Positions 20,223 through 29,290 of a DNA stretch of 64,000 nt are shown here, in pieces. Numbering within the stretch: position 1 is the first letter of the stretch; each line of letters opens with the position of its first letter. Origin of the DNA: Paraburkholderia agricolaris. Lineage in GTDB: Bacteria; Pseudomonadota; Gammaproteobacteria; Burkholderiales; Burkholderiaceae. The stretch is taken from positions 1,550,001 to 1,614,000 of the forward strand of contig NZ_QPER01000001.1 in assembly GCF_009455635.1 (NCBI RefSeq), given 5' to 3'. The notes beneath the pieces were generated by a model. It worked only from the letters and a program-made list of their open reading frames with translations. It was not told where the DNA came from and did no database searches. Both the position numbers and the translations under genes were made by a program.

Positions 20223-20420
20223 ATGAAGTGGACCGATACGCAAGACATCGCGATGGCCCTGACTGACAAGCACCAGGGCATTGACCCGCAACAGGTGCGC
20301 TTCACTGATTTGCACCGCTGGGTTACCGAGCTGGAGGGTTTCGACGACGACCCTAACCGGTCGAACGAAAAGATCCTGGAAGCGATTCAGGCCGCATGGA
20401 TCGAAGACGCGGATTACTGA
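20223..20420 (+). CDS. iscX: Fe-S assembly protein IscX
   Basis: A 65-residue acidic protein that binds IscS and iron and tunes desulfurase activity. The whole length matches the family: MKWTDTQDIAMAL at the N-terminus, RFTDLHRWVTEL in the middle and ILEAIQAAWIEDADY at the end. GGAGG lies just upstream. It is the last gene of the isc operon, which ends at a strong terminator. Confidence 0.96.
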   Translation: MKWTDTQDIAMALTDKHQGIDPQQVRFTDLHRWVTELEGFDDDPNRSNEKILEAIQAAWIEDADY

Positions 20421-20442
20421 GTCCACTCCCGCTGCGCGAAAG

Positions 20443-20474
20443 AAAAAGGCGATTCCATTGGAATCGCCTTTTTT
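20443..20474. terminator. Rho-independent terminator of the isc operon
   Basis: GGCGATTC (20448-20455) pairs with GAATCGCC (20461-20468), flanked by A5 on the left and T6 on the right. It serves iscX and probably the convergent glycine-zipper gene. Confidence 0.9.
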
Positions 20475-20490
20475 AATGCCCGGAGAATCT

Positions 20491-21213
20491 TCAGGCTGCC
20501 ACGAGTGTGCCGTTTTCGACCCGCACACGCTGACCTTGCTGGAAGGGCGGCGCGTCGTGATAGGTGAAATAGCGCATCTTGCCGTTTTCCATTCGCACCC
20601 GCACCGAATACGACGTCGTGCTGCGGATGTGTTTTTCAACCGAGTTACCGGCGAGACCGCCGCCGAGCGCGCCGAGGATGGTCATCGCGGCACGTCCATT
20701 GCCGGCGCCGAACTGATTGCCGACCACGCCGCCGGCCACTGCGCCACCAACCGCACCGATACCGGTGCCGTGGCCTTCCTGACGCACCGCGGAGATCGCG
20801 GCGACCGTGCCACAACTTGAGCAGTACGCCGGTTGCGATGGTTGCTGCTGATATTGCGGTGCCGGCTGGGCCTGTTGCTGCTGGGCGTACTGAGGCTGCT
20901 GCGCCGGCTGCGGAACGGGTTGAGGCACCGGTTGCTGGGCCGCCTGCTGGGCCGCCTGTTGGGGGGCGGGCTGCTGGGCAGGCGCCTGCGCCGCCGTGTT
21001 TGCCGGGGCCGCCGAATCGACCACACCCGGTTGGGTGGCCACTTGCGCCGCCTGGGTTTGATCCGTTTGCGCGCTGGTGCTCGACGCCTTCGGGAACAGG
21101 CCCGTGACGGCCGCGGTCGCGGCCAGACTGGCGATGATCACCGCACCGGCAGCGGTAGCGACGAGCGGGTGAAGACGACGTTGTTGCGTGGATTTGGTAT
21201 CTGGATTATCCAT
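20491..21213 (-). CDS. Glycine-zipper 2TM domain membrane protein
   Basis: The 240-residue product has an N-terminal membrane anchor (about residues 17-40, LVATAAGAVIIASLAATAAV), a long Gln/Pro/Ala-rich linker, a CSSCG motif, and a glycine zipper GTGIGAVGGAVAGGVVGNQF ... ILGALGGGLAGN of the SlyB/OsmB/Rick-17kDa type. A C-terminal basic domain follows (YSVRVRMENGKMRYFTYHD). Members are outer- or inner-membrane proteins linked to envelope stress. GGAGG precedes the ATG. The Gln/Pro linker would let the zipper reach from the inner membrane into the periplasm. No partner gene is adjacent. Confidence 0.85.
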   Translation of the reverse strand: MDNPDTKSTQQRRLHPLVATAAGAVIIASLAATAAVTGLFPKASSTSAQTDQTQAAQVATQPGVVDSAAPANTAAQAPAQQPAPQQAAQQAAQQPVPQPVPQPAQQPQYAQQQQAQPAPQYQQQPSQPAYCSSCGTVAAISAVRQEGHGTGIGAVGGAVAGGVVGNQFGAGNGRAAMTILGALGGGLAGNSVEKHIRSTTSYSVRVRMENGKMRYFTYHDAPPFQQGQRVRVENGTLVAA

Positions 21214-21542
21214 ATTGGCCTCCGTCTGGAGCAGAGTCGACTGTTATTGAGACTCAGTGTCGGGCAAATCGATCCCCGGAGGGTTTCAATTTGTAACGAT
21301 TTCCGGGCAATCATCGCGTCCCGTGCGCGTCGAAGTCCGCCCGGTGCGGCGGCGTGCCTGATTCCTTGCGGGTCCGGGGGAGGCTGGAAAAACGGCGGAC
21401 TGGTAGAGCATACGCACCTTTTACCGACGGTTACAAACTGTCAGGTTACGGTTCTACGTTTTTTCGCAGCTGCAATAAAAAACGCCCGGTATTGAGCCGG
21501 GCGTTCCTCTTTTGCGAGTCGTTACCGCGAGCGACGCGGCGA
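21214..21542. other. Intergenic region upstream of the glycine-zipper gene and downstream of lysS
   Basis: 329 bp without a supportable gene. It must contain the minus-strand promoter of the glycine-zipper gene (bases 21214 upward) and holds the lysS terminator near 21476-21505. Nothing else stands out. Confidence 0.6.
21476..21505 (-). terminator. Rho-independent terminator of lysS
   Basis: On the minus strand AACGCCCGG (21505-21497) pairs with CCGGGCGTT (21489-21481) around a 7-base loop and runs into T6 (complement of 21477-21482). It is 38 bp past the lysS stop. Confidence 0.9.
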
Positions 21543-23081
21543 TCAGTCTTCGCGGCGCAGATGCGGGAACAGAATCACGTCGCGAATGCTTGGGCTGTCG
21601 GTCAGCATCATCACCAGCCGGTCGATGCCGATGCCGCAACCGCCGGCCGGCGGCATGCCGTATTCCAGCGCGCGGATGTAGTCGGCGTCGTAGAACATCG
21701 CTTCTTCGTCGCCGGCGTCTTTCTGGTCGACCTGCTTCTTGAAGCGGGCCGCCTGGTCTTCCGGATCGTTCAGCTCGGAGAAACCGTTGGCGATTTCACG
21801 GCCCGTGATGAACAACTCGAAGCGCTCGGTGATGCCATCGAACTTGTCCGACGCGCGCGCCAGCGGCGACACTTCGATCGGGTAATCGATGATGAAAGTC
21901 GGCTCCCACAGTTGCGACTCGGCGGTCTCTTCGAACAGCGCCAGTTGCAACGCGCCCACGCCGGCGTTCAGGAACTGCGGCTGCGATGCGTCCACGCCGA
22001 ACTTCTTCAGTTCCGTGCGCAGGAATGCGTCGTCGCTGAGTTGTGCGTCCGTGTATTGCGGTGCGTATTTCTGAATCGCCTGGCTGATCGTCAGACGATG
22101 GAACGGCTTGGCCAGATCGAGTTCACGGCCCTGATAGGTGATCGTCGCGCTGCCGAGCGCGTCGACCGCCGCCTGGCGGATCAACTGCTCGGTGAAGTCC
22201 ATGATCCACTTGTAATCGGTGTACGCCGCGTAGAACTCGATCATCGTGAATTCCGGATTGTGGCGTACCGACACGCCCTCATTGCGGAAGTTACGGTTGA
22301 TCTCGAAGACACGCTCGAAGCCGCCGACCACGAGGCGCTTCAGATACAGTTCCGGCGCGATGCGCAGGAACATCTGCATGTCGAGCGCGTTGTGATGCGT
22401 GGTGAACGGCTTGGCCGCCGCGCCGCCCGGAATCGGGTGCAGCATCGGCGTTTCGACTTCCATGAAATCGGCGTCCGCCATGAACTTGCGGATCGACGAC
22501 ATCGCCTTGGTGCGCGCGACGAAGGTCTTGCGCGTTTCCGGCGTGACGATCAGATCGACGTAGCGCTGGCGGTACTTCATTTCCTGATCGGCGAGACCAT
22601 GGAACTTGTCCGGCAGCGGACGTAGCGACTTCGACAGCAAACGCAGTTCGGTACAGCGCACCGAGAGTTCGCCCTTGTTGGTACGGAACAGCACGCCGCG
22701 CGCCGCGACGATGTCGCCCATGTCCCACTTCTTGAAGGCGTCGTACGTTTCCTGGCCGACGTCGGCCGGCGTAATGAAAAACTGGATCTGACCCGACCCG
22801 TCGCGCACGGTCGCAAAGCTTGCCTTGCCCATCACGCGCTTGAGCATCATGCGGCCGGCGATCGCGACTTCGAGCGGATTGGCTTCGAGTGCTTCCTTGT
22901 CGGTCCCGGCGTACTGCGTTTGCAGATCTTCGGCGTGATGCGTGGGGCGGAAATCGTTCGGATAGGCGACGCCGTGCTCACGCAGCTCGCGCAGCTTTTC
23001 GCGGCGTTCGGCCATGATCTTGTTGTCGTCTACCTCGGGCGCGACATTCTGGGCCGCATTAGGCTGGGTCGGTTCGGTCAT
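21543..23081 (-). CDS. lysS: Lysyl-tRNA synthetase, class II
   Basis: Charges tRNA-Lys. The start at 23081 ([20 protein letters not shown]) gives 512 residues, near the usual 500-510; an in-frame codon 42 bases upstream adds residues without homology. An N-terminal OB-fold anticodon-binding domain ([19 protein letters not shown]) is followed by class II motif 2 ([20 protein letters not shown]) and motif 3 ([21 protein letters not shown]). It follows prfB on the same strand, an order shared with many bacteria (prfB-lysS), 152 bp apart with three 10-bp repeats between. A terminator closes the unit. Confidence 0.97.
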   Translation of the reverse strand: MTEPTQPNAAQNVAPEVDDNKIMAERREKLRELREHGVAYPNDFRPTHHAEDLQTQYAGTDKEALEANPLEVAIAGRMMLKRVMGKASFATVRDGSGQIQFFITPADVGQETYDAFKKWDMGDIVAARGVLFRTNKGELSVRCTELRLLSKSLRPLPDKFHGLADQEMKYRQRYVDLIVTPETRKTFVARTKAMSSIRKFMADADFMEVETPMLHPIPGGAAAKPFTTHHNALDMQMFLRIAPELYLKRLVVGGFERVFEINRNFRNEGVSVRHNPEFTMIEFYAAYTDYKWIMDFTEQLIRQAAVDALGSATITYQGRELDLAKPFHRLTISQAIQKYAPQYTDAQLSDDAFLRTELKKFGVDASQPQFLNAGVGALQLALFEETAESQLWEPTFIIDYPIEVSPLARASDKFDGITERFELFITGREIANGFSELNDPEDQAARFKKQVDQKDAGDEEAMFYDADYIRALEYGMPPAGGCGIGIDRLVMMLTDSPSIRDVILFPHLRRED

Positions 23082-23160
23082 GATGGTTTGGTATTCGGTG
23101 GCCCGCACCAGGATGGTCCGCATGCGGGTGGCCAGTCAGTAAAAACCTCAGGCGCTATAA

Positions 23161-23190
23161 CAAAGATGCACAAAGATGCACAAAGATGCA
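23161..23190. repeat. Three perfect 10-bp tandem repeats between prfB and lysS
   Basis: CAAAGATGCA occurs three times in succession at 23161-23190, followed by a partial AAAGA. It lies in the 152-bp prfB-lysS gap, in the transcribed leader of lysS if the two are cotranscribed. Tracts of this kind can change length by slippage. Confidence 0.9.
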
Positions 23191-23233
23191 AAGAAACGGC
23201 GCGGCGCTGTCAGGCATGCCGCGCCGGTTGCGC

Positions 23234-24338
23234 TTAGACGCCCTGTTTCAGGCTGGCGCTGATGAACGGATCGAGGTCGCCGTCGAGCACGCTCTTGGTA
23301 TTGCTGATTTCGACGTTGGTGCGCAGATCCTTGATACGGCTGTTGTCCAGCACGTACGAGCGGATCTGATGACCCCAGCCCACATCGGTCTTGCCGGCTT
23401 CGAGCTTGTCCTGCTCTTCCTGACGCTTGCGGATTTCCGCTTCGTACAGGCGCGATTTCAGCATGGCCATGGCTTCGGCACGGTTGCGGTGCTGCGAACG
23501 GTCGTTCTGGCACTGCACGACGATGCCCGACGGCATGTGCGTAATCCGCACGGCCGAATCGGTCTTGTTGATGTGCTGACCGCCCGCGCCGGACGCGCGA
23601 TACGTGTCGATACGCAGATCGGCCGGGTTGATGTCGACTTCGATCGAATCGTCGATTTCCGGGTACACGAACACCGACGAGAACGACGTATGGCGGCCGC
23701 CCGACGAATCGAACGGCGACTTGCGCACGAGACGGTGCACGCCGGTTTCGGTACGCAGAAAGCCGTACGCGTATTCGCCTTCGATCTTGATCGTGGCGTT
23801 CTTGATGCCCGCGACGTCGCCGTCGGTCTGTTCCAGCACTTCGGTCTTGAAGCCCTTGCGCTCGCAGTAGCGCAGGTACTGGCGCAGCAGCATGGACGCC
23901 CAGTCGCACGCCTCGGTGCCGCCGGCGCCGGCCTGGATGTCCAGGAAGGCGTTGTTCGGATCGGCCGGGTTCGCGAACATCCGGCGGAATTCCATGTCGG
24001 CGACACGTTGTTCGATGCCTTGCGCGTCTGCTTCGCAGGCGATGAGGGTTTCCTCGTCGTCTTCTTCGCGGGCCATGTCGAACAGGTCCTGCGTGTCGCG
24101 CAGGTCATTATCGAGCGACGTGAGTTTGCCGACGGTGTCGTCGAGCAGCTTCTTTTCCCGGCCGAGGGCCTGGGCGTGCTTCGAGTCGTTCCAGACGTCC
24201 GGGTCTTCGAGTTCCCGGTTGACTTCGATTAGACGCAGTGCTTTGTCGTCGTAGTCAAAGATACCCCCGTAGCGAGTCCGCGCGCGTGCGCAGGTCCGCC
24301 AGTGAGGCTTCGATCGCGTTGAGACGTTCCGCTTCCAT
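23234..24338 (-). CDS. prfB: Peptide chain release factor 2, expressed by programmed +1 frameshift
   Basis: RF2 reads UGA and UAA stops. Frame 1 starts at the ATG at 24338 ([16 protein letters not shown]) and reaches an in-frame TGA at 24257-24255 after 27 codons; the ribosome shifts +1 on CTT-TGA-C and continues [16 protein letters not shown] to the stop at 23234, giving 367 residues (E. coli 365). The SPF anticodon-like tripeptide ([10 protein letters not shown]) and the catalytic GGQ ([11 protein letters not shown]) are both present. This is autoregulation, not a mutation: low RF2 favours the shift. It lies between recJ and lysS on the same strand. A TATAAT on the minus strand (complement of 24371-24376) may be its -10 box. 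Confidence 0.97.
24254..24269 (-). promoter_or_regulatory. RF2 programmed frameshift site
   Basis: On the minus strand the order is CGGGGG (complement of 24264-24269), TAT, CTT, TGA, C. The CTT slip codon, the poor-context UGA-C stop and the Shine-Dalgarno-like purine element three bases before CTT are the three classic parts. The E. coli element reads AGGGGG; here its first base is C. Confidence 0.95.
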
Positions 24339-24388
24339 GTCGATCTTTTATAGCTTCGTAAAAAGGGGAAATTATAGCCGATCGGCGC

Positions 24389-24423
24389 CCCGCGCCGGAG
24401 GCTTGTGAGCGATCCGGCGCGGG
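24389..24423 (-). terminator. Hairpin between recJ and prfB
   Basis: CCCGCGCCGGA and its complement form a perfect 11-bp stem (24389-24399 with 24413-24423) around a 13-base loop. There is no T-run on either strand, so it may be an RNA stabiliser or a weak terminator for recJ. A TATAAT for prfB follows directly. Confidence 0.5.
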
Positions 24424-24486
24424 TTTGGGGTTGATTTTGCGGTGATTTTTGGCGCTTGGCACGCGTCTCGCGACCCGTCAGCCGCT

Positions 24487-26193
24487 TCAGCTCGCCGCGT
24501 GCTCGACGATCAATTGCACCCGCGCCACGCCATTCCATGTGTCGCTGGCGAGGCGATAGGCGACGGTGGTGCGCGCGGGCAGCGTGTCGGTGTGATTGAA
24601 CCAGATCGCGTTGAAGCGCTGGCGGCCACGCACCAGTTGCAGTTTCAGATGTTTGTCTTTGACCAGCGCTTGCGACGCGATGTCGAATTCGCCGGAAAAC
24701 ACCGGCGCCGGGAAGCCTTGGCCCCACACGGCGGCATCGAGCATTTCGACGAATTGCGGCGTGAAGTAGGCGTCTTCGAGTTCGCCGTCGGTTTCGACCG
24801 TGCGCGACAACGCCTCTTCGGAGAGCCATTCGCGGCCCACGGCCTCGAACGCGGCGGTAAAGCGCGGCACGTCGGCGGCGGCAATCGTCAGACCCGCGGC
24901 CATCGCGTGGCCGCCGAATTTGACGATCAGGCCCGGTTCGCGCTTCGAGATCAGATCGAGCGCGTCACGCAGATGGAAGCCCGAAATCGAACGGCCCGAG
25001 CCTTTGACGAGCTGACCGCTGTCGTCGGCGAGCGCGAAGGTGAACGATGGGCGGTGGAATTTCTCCTTCAACCGTCCCGCGACGATGCCGATCACACCTT
25101 GATGCCAGGTCGGATTGAACAGCGTGATGGTGGTCGTGCCTTCAGGGTTGATTGCCGACAGGTCTTCGAGCGCCTGCTGCTGCATGCCGGCTTCGATTTC
25201 GCGGCGCTCGCGGTTCATCGTGTCGAGTTGCTGCGCGAGATCCCATGCGCAGCCGATGTCGTCGGTGGTCAGACATTCAATGCCGAGCGACATGTCGGAC
25301 AGACGGCCGGCCGCGTTCAGGCGCGGGCCGAGCGCGAAACCGAGGTCGAAACCCGATGCGCTGCGGGCGTCGCGCGCGGCGGCGCGGAACAGGGCGGCGA
25401 TGCCCGGCTGCATCTTGCCTTTGCGAATCCGCTGCAAGCCCTGCGCGACCAATACGCGGTTATTGCCGTCGAGCTTGACCACGTCGGCGACCGTGCCGAG
25501 CGCGACCAGATCGAGCAGGCCGTCCAGACGCGGTTCGGGGAAATCGTCGCTGAAAGCGCCGCGGCGGCGCAATTCCGCGCGCAACGCCAGCAGCACATAA
25601 AACATGACGCCGACCCCGGCGATGCACTTGCTCGGAAACGTGCAGCCCGGCTGGTTCGGATTGACGATGGCGCGTGCAGCCGGCAGTTCGTCGCCAGGGA
25701 GGTGATGGTCGGTGACCAGCACGTCGATGCCGAGCGCATTGGCCGCTTCCACGCCGTCGACGCTGGCGATGCCGTTATCGACTGTAATCAGCAGTTCCGG
25801 CTTGCCCGACGCGCTGCGAGCGGCCAGCGCGACGATCTCGGGCGTCAGACCATAACCGTATTCAAAGCGGTTCGGCACCAGATACTCGATCTGGCCGCCG
25901 AACATGCGCAGCCCGCGCACCGCGACCGCGCAGGCGGTGGCGCCGTCGCAGTCGTAGTCGGCGACTACCAGCATGCGGCGCTGGTTCTGGATCGCATCGG
26001 CGAGCAGCGCCGCCGCGTCTTCGCAGCCCTTGAGCGTTGCAGGCGGCACGAGCCGCGCGAGACCGGTTTCGATTTCGTCGGGCATGCACACGCCGCGCGC
26101 GGCATACAGGCGCGCGAGCACCGGATGCAGGCCGTGGCGGGTGAGGATTTCGGCGTCGACAGGTGACGCGGCGCGCGTAACGATTCGAGTCAT
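24487..26193 (-). CDS. recJ: Single-stranded-DNA-specific exonuclease RecJ
   Basis: A 5'-3' exonuclease acting in recombination and mismatch repair. The 568-residue product shows the DHH-family phosphoesterase motifs [10 protein letters not shown] (motif I), [20 protein letters not shown] (the DHH motif) and GTVADVVKL, then the DHHA1-type domain ([12 protein letters not shown]). Length is normal. It lies 148 bp before prfB and 40 bp after the RpfE-like gene, all on the minus strand. Confidence 0.96.
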   Translation of the reverse strand: MTRIVTRAASPVDAEILTRHGLHPVLARLYAARGVCMPDEIETGLARLVPPATLKGCEDAAALLADAIQNQRRMLVVADYDCDGATACAVAVRGLRMFGGQIEYLVPNRFEYGYGLTPEIVALAARSASGKPELLITVDNGIASVDGVEAANALGIDVLVTDHHLPGDELPAARAIVNPNQPGCTFPSKCIAGVGVMFYVLLALRAELRRRGAFSDDFPEPRLDGLLDLVALGTVADVVKLDGNNRVLVAQGLQRIRKGKMQPGIAALFRAAARDARSASGFDLGFALGPRLNAAGRLSDMSLGIECLTTDDIGCAWDLAQQLDTMNRERREIEAGMQQQALEDLSAINPEGTTTITLFNPTWHQGVIGIVAGRLKEKFHRPSFTFALADDSGQLVKGSGRSISGFHLRDALDLISKREPGLIVKFGGHAMAAGLTIAAADVPRFTAAFEAVGREWLSEEALSRTVETDGELEDAYFTPQFVEMLDAAVWGQGFPAPVFSGEFDIASQALVKDKHLKLQLVRGRQRFNAIWFNHTDTLPARTTVAYRLASDTWNGVARVQLIVEHAAS

Positions 26194-26210
26194 TCGGAAA
26201 GGCCGTGGAT

Positions 26211-26246
26211 CATTCGATGTTTCATTCGGTGTGTCATTCGATAAAC
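26211..26246. repeat. 12-bp tandem repeat overlapping the 3' end of the RpfE-like gene
   Basis: CATTCG starts at 26211, 26223 and 26235, exactly 12 bases apart, with another copy at 26191 that contains the recJ start codon. The last unit overlaps the stop codon of the RpfE-like gene (26234-26236). Confidence 0.6.
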
Positions 26247-27361
26247 AGCGAGGCGAACACGCGCCGCCGCCAGAATTTGCGCAGGTCGCCGCGCGTCACC
26301 GTGAGCGTCACCGAGCCGGTGTCGCCGCATAGCGTCAGGCCGAGTTCATCGAGCCGGCCCGCTTGCAGCGCGGCCAGCGCCGGTTCGAACCAGTCGGTTT
26401 GCAACGCGGCGAAGGCGTCGTTCCAGCGTGCCCAGTCCTGCTCGATGTAGGGCGCGGAGAACGGATCGAGTTCGACCAGCGTGGTGCCGTTGTCATGGGC
26501 ATTCGTGCCGCTCGAGGCGTTGCCTGAAGCGCCGCCCGCAGCGCTACGCGCTGTCAGTGCGGCGAAGGACGCCGGCGGTGCGCCGGTCTCGACGCCTGCG
26601 GTCATGGCGAGACCACGCGTGGCTGCGGCGTCGGACAATACCCGCGCGAACGGGCTCGTCACTGCCTGCGCCGTTCCCTGGGCGTGAAACCAGATCGAGT
26701 TGACGGCCGGCAGGCCACGCGCCTCGCGCGCTTCGTTGACCGGATGCTCGAACCACGCCATCTGCACTTCGTTCTGCAATTTCATCCAGGCGCGCGAGCG
26801 GTCGCCGGAATGCGCTTCGTGCGGCAGCCAGATTTCGATGTTGCGGCCGCTCGCACGCAACGGCGACGCCCCCGCCAGCGTGCCGAAACCGTCTCCCGAC
26901 AAGTACCAGCGCGCGGGCCTGGGCGCTTCGATCCGCACGCCGAGTTCTTCGATCAAGGGCCGGGCGACCGCCAGCAGGACGCTGGCTTCGTCGTCGGACA
27001 GGTCGAGCGAGGCCGGATCGATCAGCACCAGATGGTCATGCGCGATGCGCACGTGCACCGGTTGCACGCAGGCCCACGTGGCGCTGCCCGGCTCGCCGCC
27101 GTCGGCACGCAGCATGTACGGCGCAAGCGGTGCTTCATCGGCGGCCGCCGCGCCGCCCGGCAGTGCGCCGAACTGGCGCGCCACCCAGCGCTCATGCGGC
27201 AGCGTGCGCTGAAAATCTTCGCCGATCACCCGTTCGACCAGCGTCGCGCGCGCGATCAACCGGTCGAGGGCCGGACTGCGGATGTCGTGCAGGGCGGTGG
27301 AGGCGTCCGCTGCGGCGGGCAGCGCGAAGGGCAGGAGAAGATGAAGGCGGTTGGCGTGCAT
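26234..27361 (-). CDS. RpfE-like protein
   Basis: The 375-residue product (start MHANRLHLLLPFALPAAA at 27361; an ATG four codons upstream is possible) resembles the protein called RpfE in Xanthomonas and often annotated as phosphoglycerate-mutase-like or a regulatory protein. Visible traits are an N-terminal LPFALP segment, NIEIWLPHEAHSG, a helical stretch rich in Trp, Asn and Glu (MKLQNEVQMAWFEHPVNEAREARGL split over residues about 200-225), and a C-terminal beta-rich tail ending RKFWRRRVFASLF. No catalytic motif is evident. An Ala/Gly/Ser/Asn insertion (about residues 275-305) looks variable. In Xanthomonas rpfE also sits near recJ, prfB and lysS, so the neighbourhood supports the name; the function is unknown to me. 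Confidence 0.7.
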   Translation of the reverse strand: MHANRLHLLLPFALPAAADASTALHDIRSPALDRLIARATLVERVIGEDFQRTLPHERWVARQFGALPGGAAAADEAPLAPYMLRADGGEPGSATWACVQPVHVRIAHDHLVLIDPASLDLSDDEASVLLAVARPLIEELGVRIEAPRPARWYLSGDGFGTLAGASPLRASGRNIEIWLPHEAHSGDRSRAWMKLQNEVQMAWFEHPVNEAREARGLPAVNSIWFHAQGTAQAVTSPFARVLSDAAATRGLAMTAGVETGAPPASFAALTARSAAGGASGNASSGTNAHDNGTTLVELDPFSAPYIEQDWARWNDAFAALQTDWFEPALAALQAGRLDELGLTLCGDTGSVTLTVTRGDLRKFWRRRVFASLFIE

Positions 27362-27492
27362 GATGCTGCGCATTGTAGGGCAAAGAGTGCGAGTATTCAG
27401 ACCATATCGGCGGATTCGGGCAACGCGCCCGAGTCCCGCCGATGGCAGCAGCCGAGCGCGGCGGCACCGCGCGCATGACGCGGGAGACCGAC

Positions 27493-27738
27493 ATGTCGCG
27501 TGAACTGAAAACCGAGCAGGAATTGCTGGAACTGGTCGTGAAAGCGCTCGACGCCAATCCGGCCACGGCCGGCTGGATTCCGACCGGCCTCCACGAGACC
27601 GTCGACGACGAGGACGGCTGCAACTGGGATATCACCCACCTGCATCGGGACCGCAAGGACGCGGAACTGCGCGATATGGCGGCCAGCCAGGCGGCCGGGA
27701 TCATCAATGGTCTGAGGAGCCGCTACAACCTGCGTTAG
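27493..27738 (+). CDS. Small acidic hypothetical protein
   Basis: An 81-residue product. The ATG at 27493 is chosen because GGGAGA lies 7 bases upstream; an ATG at 27475 is also in frame. The sequence has an N-terminal helix (RELKTEQELLELVVKALDA), a Trp-containing middle (TAGWIPTGLHETVDDEDG, CNWDI) and a C-terminal helix ending GLRSRYNLR. I recognise no family and no motif beyond a balanced soluble small protein. It is divergent from the RpfE-like gene and 298 bp upstream of the Lol genes. The compositional balance makes it likely real. Confidence 0.7.
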   Translation: MSRELKTEQELLELVVKALDANPATAGWIPTGLHETVDDEDGCNWDITHLHRDRKDAELRDMAASQAAGIINGLRSRYNLR

Positions 27739-28036
27739 GGGCGGGGCCACGCGCCCCGCGCACAGGGCCATTGCGCGAATGCGCGGCATTGTATGGCAAA
27801 CTTCGCGCTTGATTGACGGCAGTAGCAGCAGCGACGGGGCGCCGGCTTCGGTGGCGCGGGGGTTTGCGAGGGGCGCGCCGGACGGCACCGGAACGTTTTA
27901 CCGGAACCATCCGGGTTGCCGCGACACCAATAGATCACGACGCTCAGGCCGCATGACAGGCGCGACGGCGGCAGGTTGGCGCCGTCGTGTGCAGCAAAAG
28001 GCCGGAAGCAGACGAAGAACGCAGAAAAGGATTCGC

Positions 28037-29290
28037 TTGAAATTTCCCTACGAATGGCAGATTGGCTGGCGCTACACCCGCGCCGGCAAACGCACGACCG
28101 GTAACGGCTTCATTTCCTTCATCGCACTCGTGTCGATGTCGGGCATCGCGCTCGGTGTCGCGGCGCTGATCGTCGTGTTGTCCGTGATGAACGGTTTCCA
28201 GAAAGAGGTGCGCGACCGGATGCTGTCGGTGCTGGCGCATGTCGAGATCTTTTCGCCGACCGGTTCGATGCCCAACTGGCAACTGACCGCCCAGGAAGCG
28301 CGCCAGAACAAGGAAGTGATCGGTGCGGCGCCGTACGTCGACGCGCAGGCGCTGCTCACGCGCCAGGACGCCGTGAGCGGCGTGGCGCTGCGCGGCGTCG
28401 AACCGTCGCTGGAACCTGAAGTGTCCGATATCGGCAAGGAAATGAAGGGCGGCAAGCTGACCGACCTCGTGCCGGGCGACTTCGGTATCGTGCTGGGCGC
28501 GGACCTGGCCACCAATCTCGGCGTGACGGTCAACGACAAGATCACGCTGGTTGCGCCCGAAGGCACCATCACGCCCGCCGGCATGCTGCCGCGGCTGAAA
28601 CAGTTCACGGTGGTGGGCATCTTCGAGTCGGGCCATTACGAATACGACAGCACGCTCGCGCTGATCAACATCAAGGACGCCGAGGCGCTGTTCCGGCTAT
28701 CCGCGCCGACCGGCGTGCGGCTGCGCCTGACCGACATGCAGCGGGCGCCGGAGGTCGCGCATCAGTTGGCGCGCACCTTGTCGGGCGATTTGTACATCCG
28801 CGACTGGACCCAGCAGAACAAGACCTGGTTCTCGGCGGTGCAGATCGAAAAACGCATGATGTTCATCATCCTCACGCTGATCATCGCGGTGGCGGCGTTC
28901 AATCTGGTGTCGTCGCTGGTAATGACGGTGACTAACAAACAGGCTGACATCGCGATTCTGCGCACGCTCGGCGCGCAGCCCGGCTCGATCATGAAGATTT
29001 TCGTGGTGCAGGGCGTGACGATCGGCTTTATCGGTACGGCGACCGGCGTGGCGCTCGGCTGCCTGATTGCGTGGAGCATTCCGTGGCTCGTGCCGATGAT
29101 CGAGCATCTGCTCGGTGTGCAGTTCCTGCCGCCGTCGGTGTATTTCATCAGCGAACTGCCGTCCGAACTGATTCCCGCCGACGTGGCGCGGATCGGCATC
29201 ATTGCGTTCCTGATGTCGGCGCTGGCGACCCTTTATCCGAGCTGGCGTGGTGCGAAAGTCCGTCCTGCGGAGGCGCTGCGCTATGAATGA
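28037..29290 (+). CDS. lolC: Lipoprotein-releasing ABC transporter permease (LolC/LolE/LolF type)
   Basis: With LolD it extracts outer-membrane lipoproteins from the inner membrane and hands them to LolA. The TTG at 28037 is chosen: AAAGGA lies 5-6 bases upstream, and the resulting 417-residue product starts [19 protein letters not shown], the standard N-terminus. It shows one N-terminal membrane segment (about residues 22-47, [22 protein letters not shown]), a large periplasmic domain, and three C-terminal membrane segments of the MacB/FtsX type ([35 protein letters not shown]; final [15 protein letters not shown]). It overlaps lolD by 8 bp. Only one permease gene is here, so the complex may be a homodimeric LolF type rather than LolC-LolE. 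Confidence 0.93.
   Translation: MKFPYEWQIGWRYTRAGKRTTGNGFISFIALVSMSGIALGVAALIVVLSVMNGFQKEVRDRMLSVLAHVEIFSPTGSMPNWQLTAQEARQNKEVIGAAPYVDAQALLTRQDAVSGVALRGVEPSLEPEVSDIGKEMKGGKLTDLVPGDFGIVLGADLATNLGVTVNDKITLVAPEGTITPAGMLPRLKQFTVVGIFESGHYEYDSTLALINIKDAEALFRLSAPTGVRLRLTDMQRAPEVAHQLARTLSGDLYIRDWTQQNKTWFSAVQIEKRMMFIILTLIIAVAAFNLVSSLVMTVTNKQADIAILRTLGAQPGSIMKIFVVQGVTIGFIGTATGVALGCLIAWSIPWLVPMIEHLLGVQFLPPSVYFISELPSELIPADVARIGIIAFLMSALATLYPSWRGAKVRPAEALRYE

Noticed and set aside
23161..23190. Possible CRISPR array
   Set aside because: The units are 10 bp in direct contact without spacers.
24255..24338. Apparent frameshift or truncation in prfB
   Set aside because: The stop and the downstream frame form the standard RF2 programmed frameshift, so this is not a pseudogene.
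24442..26166. 574-codon plus-strand frame opposite recJ
   Set aside because: RecJ motifs on the minus strand are complete; the plus frame has no recognisable domain.
27739..28036. Extended N-terminus of LolC or a separate gene upstream
   Set aside because: The frame is Arg/Gly-rich without homology; the TTG at 28037 with AAAGGA gives the expected LolC start.
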